From Onchocerca volvulus (lineage: Eukaryota > Nematoda > Chromadorea > Rhabditida > Onchocercidae): 64,000 bases of DNA. The stretch is from contig HG738138.1 of the NCBI GenBank assembly GCA_000499405.2, positions 20,747,753 to 20,811,752 on the forward strand, in the 5' to 3' direction. The notes under the pieces are model-generated. The model was not told the origin of the DNA, made no database searches, and was given only the letters and a program-made list of their open reading frames with translations. The translations under genes were made by a program, and so were the position numbers. Positions 13,687-26,800 of the stretch are shown here, one piece after another (positions within the stretch are counted from its first letter, which is position 1; each line of letters begins with the position of its first letter).

Positions 13687-16600
13687 CTGATTTTCAAACC
13701 AAAGAGGACAGCTTAATCCATCAGGATTAGTATGCAAGCAACCTTTGGACTCAGGAAGAATTTTTCTCTGAAAATTCAATATGATCAGTTTTAGATTTTT
13801 CCTATCACAACCATCAAATTTTTTATTTAAACAGACTGATAATGTAAATATCGTCTTAGTCAATAATTAAGCTATGTACTTACTGTTCAGCAATAAATAT
13901 AAGGTTTTAAGCTAGAAAAAAGAAAGAAGACAGCTCGATAAAATTGCAATGATACAAGTTGCTGATTGCAAGTTTGCTGCACTAATTTATAAAATTTTGT
14001 TTTTGAATAATATTTCGAAATAGTAAACTTTTAAAATCATATCTTTTTACTGGCTTGTGAAAGTACATTCGTTGGATGTTGCAGGTTTTCTAGAGGCTAA
14101 AGGTAGTCTTGTATTTAAGTCATTTAAGCTTATTAACATTATACTGCAGCAAACTTTGGGCAAAATAGAAAATCTGTCGAAAATAATTAGGATAAAGTTT
14201 TTAACACGAGATGAATATTCTGCAGAATAAGCTCTTCTTCTATGCCCATATATCTTCTAATCGGACAACTTTTAAACGAAGGATTTTCTGGAAATGTAAT
14301 TTGCGAAATTCTAAAAGTTTAATTAGGCATGAAGTTCCATTAAATTTGACAAATGGACAGATATAATGTGACAACATCGCTAGAATATGCAACAGTTCTT
14401 TCAAATATTATGACAGCAAGTTTTGAAAGTCCATCATCTGATTTTTTTGTGACATTATTACTGAAGCACTAGCAATCTATCATTTTCAAAAATTGATTTA
14501 CGATCTTTGACGGAATCTATATTTTGCATTGAGGAAGGATAAGATTTAACACACAAATTGTTCAGCAAACAATACGTAAAATTATTTATCAATTATGAAA
14601 CATACACATAGCCACTTAGAAGAAAACATTATGATACGCAGTTTTATACGAAAAGCAAATTTTCTTCCGTGAGGATTGGGCTCCCTCGTGTAATTGTTTG
14701 ATTAATGAATATAGCAGTCATAAAAATACGATGACTGTTCTGAAATTATTAGCAAACTTTGGATTAATTAAAAGCTGCCTAAAATGTAAAATACAGGACT
14801 GAGGCTTGCCTGTATGCTTTTTGGACAAGAACTAAGCCAACAACTTCAAGAGATGAAGGAAGCTAATTTTTTCCTGACATTACTTAAACGAAAGATTTTC
14901 TTCGAAGATGAAAAGATTCAGAAAAATGCAGTTGAAATAGTCTGTAGCAGTTAGAAACGCTTAAAGATTGTATAAAGACAATTCAAATCTTAAATGATCA
15001 ATATTTCTCAGAAAATGCACAATCTTCTGGAAACGAAATATTCGATAATGAAGATCAGCAATGGTGTTGTTAAGCCCAAAATGAATTAGAATTGATCCTG
15101 AAACTAACATTGTTGTGAAATTTTTATGATTCGCGTTATTTCCATTATATTCACTTTTGCTCGTAAACTATAATTGAAATAAGCAATTTTTTAAGATTCC
15201 TCGCGAAGGATTATGCTTGCTAATTTTTTTAACTTCCATTCACCATTAAAGTAAAGCTTTAGACCGATTATTATCAGTAATGGAGTGCAATAAATTGTAT
15301 ATTAAATATAAATGAATAATTTGATCAATAATCAATTGTATGAAATACCATGAAAATCATTTTGAGAAGAAATGTCGAAATGAAATATGAGAGAAGATTG
15401 TTTGAATAGCGTTTCAATCGCTTTTTGTTGACTTAATTAATATAAATATAATCTTAGTCATTTTATCTTAATTCAAATACTTTGATTTGTAAAAATTTCT
15501 GCAAACTTTCAGAAATATGGTGAAGTTACTATAATCCGTTAATTAGAAAGCAAATCTGTTAATTCGCTATAAAATCAAATTACATTAAACTATTTTTACT
15601 TCATTATATATTTCTTAAGGAATATTGGTAAATTTATGAAAACACAACCGTTTTCCTCATCATTTAATGGGTCGTTACACGAAATTGAATTCTGTTTTTT
15701 AAAGTGTTTTAAGAATGTTCAATTGCAATTTATTTAATGAAAAACTTCAATAAATAAATTGCAATTGAACATTTTCAACATTTTCAAAATTCATTTAAAT
15801 TTTGGGATTACATCCCAAAATAGATAGTTCAATAAAACTGCGCACTCTAGAATTCATTGAAATTTTGATTGTGTAATTTATTTCATTTTGACACGCCATT
15901 TACCTAAAATTCATATTTTAGTTTAGTGCAGTTAATTTGATTTCCAATAACGCAATTTAAATTGTTCTTTCAGGCTTAAAACTAATAAATACAGAAAAAT
16001 TTAGCGGAAAATATTGAAATTTTGTAACTCGTTTCATGATGTTTCAGGACTTTTAAGAAAGTTTTGAAATGTCCTTATCATTAACGAAACATCCAGAATT
16101 AATTCAGTAACGGCTATCAACTTAGGAGAAAGACACTAGTAATACACCATTTGAAGTAAATTCTCTTTTTCAGATTTGAACAGGTTATTTCTTGAATTTT
16201 TTGACAATTTTGCATGAAATAATTTTATCGTAATTCTATAAATGCCAGATAAAAATCCCGCTGATCATAAACATAGAAGAAATTGACTGACGTCGATGAG
16301 TATGCAAATCGCAATTCTCATGATATTTTTTTAGGATTTTTTCAAATATTTTTTTTTCCAAAAGATTATAATTTGGAGCAATGTGTCAGCAATAAATATC
16401 TCCAAACATAAGACTTTGCACTAATTCATTTTCTTTGTCCATCTGCTTTTTTTTCATTCTTTTTATGTAAAAAGGATTGTGATATGGCGAAGTGTTTGTT
16501 TATCCTGGAGAAGCTAATGTTATCTCAATGAAAAAGATAACACTGATATGTCTCAAATGCAAACTGAGGCAGTCATCTCAACAGAAAAAGAGAAGGAAGT

Positions 16601-18851
16601 TGAGACTTGACTTCACCAAACTACGGAATTGAAAGTTACACATGCTTTGTTTGAATCACAAGTTCTTCCGACCACTTCATGCAAGAAAGGTCCATCAAGG
16701 AAGAATCTAATTTTTCACTTGGGTAAATATTCAGCAAGGCAAATATATGTTCATCTTCACAAAGCACAGCTTTGAATGGACTTCATCTAATTAGACGTCA
16801 ACATGCTGTCAGATACTTATCTGTCCTTTCGTTTGCTCTAAAAAGAGAAAGATAGAGATATTTGAAGAATGATGGAGGGAACAGAAGATGAGAAAGATTT
16901 AAACATTTTTCAAACTTTAATGAAAGTCATATATCTCTTGCGCAGTCAAGAAAACAGATATTTACTGAAAAAAATTTCCGAGCTGGGAATCTAAAACTTT
17001 TTCCTTTCTTTAAAGGAAAGTACTGATTCCTCTTTTTGTAATTTTACCGAAGCTAGCTTACAAGTATTTAGTTAGAAATCCGTATTGTAGTCATCTTTGA
17101 TATTTCAATTTTATAGATATACTCTTTATTGCGCTTATTTATCCATTTTTTTTTTTTTTTTTTTTCTACAATTTAGTGAGAGAACAGATCACTAAGAATT
17201 TCGCGGTAATCAGAATGGGAAGACATTACATCAAATTTACTTTGATAATATGCTTTATTACTTGAATAATTTAGATTGTACTATAATAATAATAATAAAA
17301 GTAAAGTACGATTATTAACAGCACAGAATGAGATTACACGTAATACCCGTATGGCACGATTTTTACTAATATATATTTGTCCTCATTTTTAAAATGTCTT
17401 TTATTTCTACTGAATGCTTTACTTATGTTTATGAATGAGAGATCTAGACTATTTAGATCAATATGAGAAATAAGGAAACATTTAGAAAATATTACTCATA
17501 ATCGTAGTAAACATCTTACAAGTTATTCGACTTATCTTTAAAACGTATGCAATTAAATTGGATAGAATTATTAATATGCAAATATAAAGTTTCTAAACCT
17601 GGAAATCGTCTGGAAATAAGAGAATCTTGCTATCAATAAAAGACTTTCTCATCAGGAATAATTTTATCACAGAACTCGTTCTCTGGAACAAGATAGCAAA
17701 TGACGATATTCCATTCAAGTATGCAAACTAATGAGTGAAACTATTAAAAACTCCACGAATAACATCATGATTACTAATTTTTTAGCAAATATTTTGGAAT
17801 GCAATAATTTCAACAGAAATAGTTGCTGCTGCAATCTCAGCTTCTTTCACTGGAAATCTTATAGTTTTAGGTTTTGAAATAAAGTGTTCGTATATTATCA
17901 GTGCAATTTGTGTGAAGGTCCGAATAAAGTTGACAGAAATTTTGTAATAAAATTAAATGGAAGTTTTCCCTGGTCAAACACGTTTCAGTATACATTTAAT
18001 ACGTTTAAAAAGTAATAAAAGGAAAAAATACAAGGACTTATCAAAATTGTTTCTATAGCGATAGTCAAATTTTAATGCCATTCACATCTTAACTTCATCA
18101 AATTTTAATTTGTGAGTAATAATGATTGCAACCACGAAGGGTATTTCTTCTTCTTCATACATTATATATATATAATTTGGGGTCCCGTCTTGACTCACTC
18201 TAAAGCAACTGGTTTTGAAATTTAATAGAATGAAAAGTATTATTTTATTATTCCATTTTTCAATTAAATGATTGAAAGTTTTGATGATAAAAACTAATTT
18301 TCTCAAAACAAACGAAGAAGTGTATTGCATTTATATATCTGATGAAATATTTCCGTTATGGCCAGAAAAACAAGCGAAGAGATGGAAATTGACATTTGTG
18401 ATAATGAATGATGAATGACGTTACTGACGATTCTGATGAGCAGAGGAAATAATGTCTGAGAATGAATATTTTGATAAAAAACGGAAGAAAGAAATGTGCA
18501 TTACCACTGCAGCCATCATTATACTTTCAACTGAATGACAGAATCGTTTTTTGATTCAAAAGATTAAATCCAAAAAGCAACTGAAAATTTTTGGAATAAT
18601 TCAAAAACCTTCAATTCCTAAATCCCTATAAAAAGTCGCCAAAATTACTCTGAATTTGAAGGAAATTATTTTAAAAGCTAACGGTCATATTTATCTTGTA
18701 AAGTTGCGAAACTTCTAACTTAATTTTTGAGTTTCTTTGAAAATAAAGAAAGAAAAATTGAAAGTAAGCGTGAAATATTGAGACATAAATAAAAATAAAA
18801 GTGGAATCAAAACTATTATTAAAATTTGTTGAGAAGGAAAATAATATGAAG
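13687..18851. other. Gene desert, left part
   Basis: AT-rich sequence with stops in all frames. Short open runs (for example 14796-14954 plus, 53 codons; and near 17785-17945 plus) carry no recognised motif and are no longer than expected from scanning six frames. A T-run of over 20 bases lies at about 17147-17165. The only clear structure is the hairpin at 15714-15773. Confidence 0.5.
15714..15773. repeat. Perfect 23-bp inverted repeat (hairpin)
   Basis: Arms 15714-15736 and 15751-15773 are exact reverse complements (AATGTTCAATTGCAATTTAT... on the left), with a 14-nt loop. A perfect palindrome of this size in AT-rich DNA suggests a folded-back element, a MITE-type relic or a small-RNA hairpin. 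No flanking target-site duplication was recognised. Confidence 0.85.
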
Positions 18852-19200
18852 GTAGATTTAGTCATTTTAGATGCTAAGCCTAAGCCTCCGTGGCTCAAGA
18901 CAAAAGCTCCAACTGGTGAAACATTTAATGAAACCTCGAACACTCAAACTGCATAAGTTCGCTGACCTTGAATATGAATGTTTGCACAAAATACTTCGAA
19001 AGAGCAAGAAATACTTGGATACACTAATTTCCTTTCCTTTGCTTAAGAAAGATTGATCAATTCTTTTATCCTGCTTACCAGATGGTGATGAGAATTATAA
19101 AATAGACTCAATGTCTGTTGTAGATGATGGATTGTGTGGAAAAGAGTCCTATCGTATTCCATCCATCAAGAGGCAAGGAATGTACTTTAGAGGTCAGGTA
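18852..19200 (+). pseudogene. Relic of a lipoyl synthase (lipA/LIAS) gene, possibly bacterial in origin
   Basis: The frame opening at 18852 reads KPKPPWLKTKAPTGETFNET (from about 18876), then hits TAA at 18954. The start of lipoyl synthase has the same P-x-WLK-x-K-x-PTG pattern. The KAPTG..F.ET form is closer to alphaproteobacterial LipA than to mitochondrial LIAS as I remember them. Shifting frame gives RTLKLHKF, where LipA has the xLxLHxL segment before its CxxxxCxxxxxC iron-sulfur motif. That cysteine motif is not visible. At about 19064-19090 the first frame reads LSCLPDG, comparable to the VDRDDLPDGG segment, but closer than in an intact gene. So: frameshift, stops, internal loss, no function. 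The N-terminal match is the main evidence; the later pieces are weak. Origin from Wolbachia is inference. Confidence 0.45.
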
Positions 19201-22200
19201 AATTATGTATTTCTAATGCAGTACTTGATATTATCATTTGTTTTCTTCATTTAATAACTTTCGAAAGTTTTTCAACTTAATAGTTTACATTGAATTGATG
19301 CTTTAACACTGGAACAATGATAGAAATCTGAATGACTCCAAAATGAGTAGCATTCCTAGGAAGATCTTTCTCAAAGGTGAAAACACAGAAAAAAGTTCAG
19401 CTTTCTCCTCCTTTTGGCCTATTACGCAAATTCTTTTATTGCCACTCTCAGAAAACATTTAATTTTTCGTACCTCAATTCCTGTAAATTGTGTAACGAAG
19501 ATGGTTTGCTGGACAGCCGCTGGGTAGCAATTGACAAAAACGACTGATAATGCATAGAACAGATTAAATAGAACGTAGCAACCAATTCATGTGTTTCCAG
19601 AATCCTCTATTTACAAATCAGAGACTTCGGAATTCACTTTCGAGAATTATTATGAAACTTACGTTTGAAACATTCTCTGGAACACGATGGAAACATCACT
19701 TAGAGTATATTTGAGTTAGCACCATCTCGTGTGTCCATATAAAGATAAAAGAATAAAGAGAAAACGTATGATTCAGAATTTTCCTGTCATTCTGATTATC
19801 TTCATTAACAGAATATTATGTGCTACACAATAATAATCAATAGTATTGTTAACGATATCAATGATAAGCTGCTAATGATAGTATGATATTAACATTTGGT
19901 GAGCAGATGTGATTGCTTTCCGTGCTATGCATTTAAACACTTTCGCTTGTTTTGGCATAATGAATATATCGATATGAGCTATTCATCCCACTTCAAAACT
20001 TTGCCATTATTCAGTATTTTCTACAATGTCAGAATTGATCACAGCATGGGTGATGAGGAAGAAAGAAATCAGGTTGGAATTACGGATGGAAAATAGAAGA
20101 TTCAGGACCGATTTAAATTTCATTTAATCAATAAAATCGAATATCCACTTCTTCTCAGATAATGCGATCCATATGGTCTGAGTAAATTAGAGTCAAAGTT
20201 CAGGAAATCAACAGCATAGCGCTTATAACACCGATCACTTAATAGTAATTAAGTAAATGAATAATAAAAAAGTATTAAATAATTGGTGTTTCTTAAAAAT
20301 ATCATGAATAGTTGATTAGGATAGCGAATTTTGAAATGTAGAACTGATCGAACTGATCGATACTGTTACCGAAGAAAATCGAAGGACTTTCCTATCTCTA
20401 CCAACAATGACGGCAGTAGCACTAATTCTCAAACAGCCTTAATGCTGGGTCCTCAAGCGTAAGCCAACAAACTTTTTCGCACTTGGGCGTGTCCCGATCC
20501 TTTTGTTAATACATATTTCTTCAGAGCTTTTCCAAAATATTTGTTGTTAAAAACTTTCGGATTACTGATACTATCGAATATTATCATTTCTATATTAATC
20601 ATTCCTCTGCACGTATTTATAAATTGTTCTTTTATCAGTTTCTGCGAGTCAGCGTTGTTGATAGAAGAATTTTTAATTTTCGCTAGCTTACTTTTCATAT
20701 TATTTCATTTAATATCAATGAAAAATTTATGGCATAATTTGCAAATGTTATCTCTTCAGGTTATTTCATAGCAAAATTTCAATGTCAAAGAATTAAGCGA
20801 CCACAAGACAGCAAAATGATGCAAAGGAACAGTGACGCAAAAATAAAATCGAATGAGAACGTGGACGAAAAAATAACGGATATTTGCATTGCCAAAGTTT
20901 ATTTAGACTCATCTTGAAGTCAAATCATAAAACAATCAAAAGATCAAGAGATTTAATATGACAGAATTCAAAATTGAAAATTTCCGAAAAGCATAAAATT
21001 ACCTTTCTCTTTAGTAATGTAATAAGAATGACATTCCAACATTGATAATCTGAAATATCTTACCATTAAAAAAGACGGGTTGCCTTCTAATAAAAATTTA
21101 TCAGTTTAATATACAAAAGGTTTTAGATAGAAAAGATCTCCGAGGAAGTTGAAAGTTGTGAGAGGAAGAATATATTTTGAATAAAAACATGAAATGAATT
21201 GAAGATCAAAAAAAACAAAAAAAAAAAAATGAAATGTTTTAATCAATGTTCTCCTAATCAAAAGATAATTTTTCTGCTCCTTTTTTCATTTCTTTGATCT
21301 TTTTTCTTTTTCGCGAAATTCCTTCCGTGCAATCAGCCACAAACTTAGTCGAACAAAGCGATGGCAATGAAATTTTTATTTAGTAAATTCTTAAAGGTAA
21401 ACAAAAGAATCCGATGACTAAAAAATTTTTCATTCTTAGTCTGTATTTAAAATGAGTAAAAATTTCATTCTCAGAACCAAAGAAACAAGAAGCTTGATGA
21501 AATGATAAATAGATAAAACATAATAGCAGAAAAAAAAAGATTTTACGGAGTGATTTTGATCAAAGAAATAAAGGTAAGTTTTCAATAATTGATCGATTAT
21601 TTATTGACAATAGAGATTTTGTATGAAGTCAATTTGTTCTATTGCATAGCTCTGATGATTGTATTGGCAAATAATTTTTTATACTCAGAAAAGAAATGAA
21701 TTGATAAATTAAAAAGTTTGACAAATATTCAATTCAAAAATTTCAAATTTTGTAAACTGCAACGTAAGTATTCAAGAAAAAAATATGAAGATAAAAGGTT
21801 CTCAAAAACGGCTATAATAATGAAGCAAAACGCTTTGGCTTAGAACTTTCTTTTCAGATCAGCACAGAATACATTCTTTTTATTTATGGAGGCTTTATTA
21901 AACTTCAAAAAAATTTTAAACATCAGAATATCGCCATTGAATCTTTTATTATTATGAGCATCTTTCAAACCTTCGAATATTTCTCAACATTAGAAACAAC
22001 AATGACCTCATGTGAAGCAAGAAAATACCAAAATCTGAGTTGATTCATCTAAGCTATACAGATTGAAACAGGTAGTGTGTGAAATGGGTTATTATGCAGA
22101 TGCTGAATAAGCGCTAACCTCTGAAAATCTGATTGAACTATAAAGTCAAAGGAAGACATTGATAATTAGATAATTAGAATCGAAATTAACATCGTAAATC

Positions 22201-24077
22201 TTTTCTAGGTTGGTTAAACATAGTTGATTTATAGAAAAGATAACTATTCTTTGAAGTTACTGCACAGAATATGACATTTTACCACACAGTGTTTTATCAA
22301 TTTTCTCTCAAAAAAAATTTTTCTCAGAAAGTAAAATATAGCAAGTCGACTCATTCAGTAAATAATTTCATAGAACTTGTGCATGCGCATAGCTAAGTCA
22401 ATTCCAAAACCTGAAAGCTCTATAAAAGGCAAACTCTTTCATGTAGCTTACTATTCACTTCAAGAGTCATCAAAAATTTACAAATGTGCATCTTTAATTC
22501 CTAAACAAGAGAAGATTACATTAATAAGACCAGGTGATTTAAAATACAGTCACTTGATCGCACCACAAAAGAATTAATATTGAAATGTTACAGAAGTTGA
22601 ATGCCATTATTTAATGCTATCTAATCAATAAGCAGTATATATTGCGGAGAGAATTACATGATTATAATTGTCACCAAAATAAACATAAAGATGGCAGAAA
22701 GAATCGATAAATAGTATCACTTTGAATTTCTTAATTACAACAACAGCTATTATAAATGAGATCGTTTAAAAAATGTATATAAGTTAGACTTCCTATGATA
22801 AAGAAACTAAACAACTTCCATCAAATGGAAAGATTATTTATAGATTATTACATAGTACATCCAATTATAAAATAATAAATAATGCCAAGAAATGAAAAAG
22901 AATCATTCTTGAATTTTGAAATGATGCTACAAATGATATCTCAGTCAGTTACGTTCAGAATATTGTGTTTGCATTAATTTCTGATAAATTTCATGCTTAA
23001 ATTCAGTATTAATAAAGTTGAATCAGAACTTGAACTGCTTAGCAAACATATCGTAAATAAAACTTATTTAGCATGATTGAATCATATCCATAAATTCATA
23101 ACAAATGTTCTTCAAAATTCATACGCATTTATTGGAATGAAGGTTTGAATAATTCACGCAATCTAAACGACAATAAATCCATTTGCGTTTGCAAGAACTT
23201 AAGATACAATCTCAAAATATTATGATAACGTTAATAATCTGTCATGTATTGTTTCATTTTTATGGATCATTCAATGACAAATAATGCAAAAACAAATTTA
23301 ATATTCTAAAAATACTTCTTGGTGGAATCCAAGTTAGTTATCAATGATTCTTAAAGATATCATTCATATGCGACGAGACTTTTCCTTATCTTCGAATGCA
23401 GCATTATAATTTAGGTTTTTGATATTCATTACTTTTCTCAGACAACATATCAGGTAAAAAAAAGCAATGATCTCCGTTTACAATTTAGTCGTAATAGCAA
23501 ACAACGCTATTGAGACTTCACGAACTAAGACCGAATGTGCTACGATCAAAGTTACTGTAGCGGCATTAAATTCATCGATTGGAATCATTTCGCAGCTCCA
23601 CCATACTTCAATACTATTTATTGTTTGTTATCAACTGGTATCAATTGAACGGGGTTTTTCAAAATTTGGATGAAACATAAGAAATTTATTCACTGAAATT
23701 TCTCTCATAACTGGAAAAGTTGCTGAATCTTCGGAATACACAATTCAAAGATAATCAAAATCATTCGCTTGATACTTGATGTTTGACCTCATATTCCGAA
23801 AATATCAGTCACATCCACTTTAAAATCAGTTCGCATCGAAAGAAGAAATGCAAAACGTAATATAATGGAGAACAGAAAAATTGAGTTTATTAAGTGAAAG
23901 TGATGAATTTAAAATTGAATCAGAAAACTGCTAGCACAATTCTTCTTGGTGAAATAGGCAGATAATGTATTGGATTCTAAAAATACAATATTCCAAGATT
24001 GCAATGATTGTTAAGATCTAATAGGAATGCCTGGAAATTCATAGACATTTTGATTTATTCATCGATGATTATGAAGA
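19201..24077. other. Gene desert, middle part
   Basis: No intact gene. A 66-codon open run at 22377-22577 (+) and an 81-codon one at 20453-20698 (-) have no recognised family, no splice context and no strong codon bias. A short stretch at 23505-23640 (+) reads DRMCYDQSYCSGIKFIDWNH in the same frame as the candidate relic at 24078-25071, so that relic could extend leftward. Otherwise AT-rich filler. Confidence 0.45.
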
Positions 24078-25071
24078 ACTTTAAAAGTGCATCTAAGTAA
24101 TGAAGTAGCTGAGTAGAATCTGAATTTGCTAGACTTTCTTTATCTGCACATCGAATATTCTGTTTCTCATGCGCTTCTGAAAGAATCTTCGATGGTTTGA
24201 ATGTTTTGGAAATATTGTATGCTTTCAAAAGAGTATTGGAAGATTATGAATAGCGTCAATAAGTGAAGACGAAGGAGATATGTGAAAACAGACGAAAGAA
24301 TTTTAATTGTTCTCGTCGTTAAAATATAATTTTTTCATCACTATCAAGTTTCATTAAAATTTGATACTCGAATTCATAATGCGTTAATGAATTTGATCTC
24401 TGCAATAGGTATGATTTGATTAATCGATGCAAAAAAATGGAGATGTTTTACTGCTTGAAAAGATGTTAGAATGCTAGAGAAAATTCAAAAACTGAGAAAT
24501 AAATATGTAATAAAAACCACTGTTCTGAATGATTTCGATTCAAGGCTGAAATTTAGGATCAGAGGTTTATGTGCATATTCTTCAAATAAAATGTAGAAAA
24601 AATTTCTCAGAAGTTTTGAATGATTTCAGCTTTTTTGTACTTTCATTTCTCGCATTTCGAAAGAAGTATTCAGAATTGATAAGCTTTGAAAGAGGAAATT
24701 GCTGATCAAGAAGATATTTGCATGCAACATTCTTATCATACCTTTTTCTATACTAAAGAAATGCAAATTTTCGATAAAAACTGTATTTCGTTATCAAAAG
24801 TGCACAAGCTTACGTGAAAATATATTTTAAATAATGAAAGCTAAATGGCAGCTAAAATACATCACAAATTTCATTTTGAAATTCGAAGAGCAATTTGGTT
24901 CCAATGGAATTAAAGTAAGACAAGGATGTGAAATTTTTAAAAATGATTCCTAAATCATGCAATTAAATCAACTTTTGACAGTTGCTAAAATGATGAGAGA
25001 GGAAGAATTTTCCAGATTAAAATTTTTACCAAAGCACGTGAAGCTTCTTAATATGATCATGAATAAATAGG
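24078..25071 (+). pseudogene. Possible decayed reading frame, unrecognised
   Basis: One plus frame runs 331 codons with 12 stops. About 24 would be expected at this base composition, and six of the 12 are TGA. Protein-like pieces include LKFDTRIHNALMNLISAIG, DFDSRLKFRIRGLCAYSS, LKYITNFILKFEEQF and LLTVAKMMREEEFSRLKF. I do not recognise the family. It could be a dead host gene, part of a mobile element or virus-derived sequence, or chance from choosing the best of six frames. Nothing is assigned. Confidence 0.25.
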
Positions 25072-26591
25072 TAATTGAAGAAGATGAAGGGAGGTGGTAA
25101 GAAAACAATTTTAACATGTTTATTTAGCGTTTATATACATTTATAGCAAAATTTTTTTTAAAGTGATGTGAAAATTTCTAAATCATTCTATCAATATTAC
25201 TCTATCATATCATATACATTACCGATATATTCTCTTTAATTCTTTATTATTTTACAATAATTTAAAAAATTTCAGAATTCGAATCATGAATAGGAATTCC
25301 AAAAAATCCGTTTTTCTTTCTTGTTAAACTTTTTAAAATTTATTTTCCTAACCAATTTATGTAACCTGCTAAATGATCGTCAAAAATGATTCGCTTTGCA
25401 ACATGGATGAAGCAAAGTTAAGATTAAACGTTGCTTTTAAGTATGGCTCAGAATTGGATTTTTCTTTAGCATTCGAAAGTTGACTTTTCAACGATTAAAA
25501 AATTTTTCATTTGTAAAGAGCGAATAATATTTGACATATTGATTTGTCGCATTTAACAACTTTGTTTATTATAATCAAGGCAGAGACAGAAACTGATGAC
25601 ACTAAAAATATTCCAACAGCTGATTCGAGCGAAATTTTTGAAAGATTGATATAAAACTGATAAAATAAGCTTCTTAATTTTTTTTCGCCTTTTTATTTCA
25701 TTTTTCACTTTTTTCTTTTATTTCTCCATAGAATAAGTTAATTTTATACCTCATAAGACAGCATATGACTAATCAAGACAAATATTTGAATAAAAGTACA
25801 CTCTTCACATGAATTTTTTTCAATTTATACGTATAAGCATTCAACTGAAACAAAATTTTTAGAAAAAAGTGAAATTATTCGAAAAGTGACAGTAATTTAA
25901 CGAAATAGCTATTGCTTTAGTTCCGTGTGTCTATAAATTTTCTCAATTATTTTGAAGAAAATTGATGAAAAAAAGTTGTGAAATGCTGTGATCACATCAT
26001 TAGGAATAGTTGTAACATTCTAGAATTTAATGTTACATTATAAATACGAAGTAACTATACGTCATCCCACCAATTTTTTCCTTTTCCTTTACATATTAAT
26101 CTGCCCGAATCTGATTTTCAAACGTTTTCATCTAAGCAAATTTAGCAGAATTTACTGTGGACAATCTAATTGGAGTTTTAGTGAACATTTAAATTAATAA
26201 GAGAGATGAAGAAGTTCTACAGCCCTGCCACGAGGAATATTATAATAAAATATCAAAATCATTTCAAGCTAAGCAATGTCTTGGCCATTGTGCTGCATTT
26301 ATAATTGCTTTTATTATATACTATTACAGAAAAAGATAATCAAAAGACGTTAATTTAAAGGAAAAATATATTAGAAGCACATTGATAGGATCTTTTGACT
26401 TGAATCAATGTCATTCTCTTGGCCAGTTTACTATTTCCGTTCCTATGCAAGATAAGTCTGATAATAAAGCCGAATTTGTACGATTCTTGAAATAACACTT
26501 GAACTTGATTCACTTGTGTTCATTACATATCAATTCGTGATTTGAATGACAATAATCATATGGACTCTTTCGAATGAGGAATGTAACTAAC
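25072..26591. other. Gene desert, no feature seen
   Basis: AT-rich sequence dense in stops. No repeat, RNA gene or reading frame worth naming. Confidence 0.5.
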
Positions 26592-26800
26592 AATTTCTGC
26601 ATTTGACAGAGATCGGCAAGTGACGTATTAGGCGCAGTATTATCGGTTCCTTGCCGGAAAGAATATGCGGAGCTGAATGATCGTTTCTGTTGACTATGTG
26701 CGTAGACACCTGCCATAGTTGACATTTGAACTGAAGATGGCACTTTGCGAAGTGAAGTGGTCGCGGTTTCGAGCAAAGTTGCTTGCACTCTGGAGGTCAT
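26592..26800 (-). CDS. Isolated coding-like first exon, gene unassigned
   Basis: This 210-bp block is clearly richer in GC than the desert around it. On the minus strand an acceptor (GACAAGCTTCAG) is followed 10 nt later by ATG at 26800. The frame stays open, reading MTSRVQATLLETATTSLRK, then HSQQKRSFSSAYSFRQG and SLADLCQMQK, up to a GTTAGT donor at 26591. It looks like a 5' exon with a short untranslated leader. The nearest minus-strand gene downstream is the K2P channel, 13 kb away, so it may encode an alternative TWK N-terminus. The myosin lies upstream, so this is not its exon. A second minus frame is also open between the same acceptor and a CAG|GTGTCT donor at about 26702. Family unknown. 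Confidence 0.4.

Noticed and set aside
14796..14954. 53-codon open run on the plus strand
   Set aside because: No recognised family, and similar runs appear at the rate expected when six frames are scanned over 20 kb.
20453..20698. 81-codon minus open frame ending KGSGHAQVRKSLLAYA
   Set aside because: No motif or splice signals, and mostly AT-rich except the last 60 bp. Not enough to call a gene.
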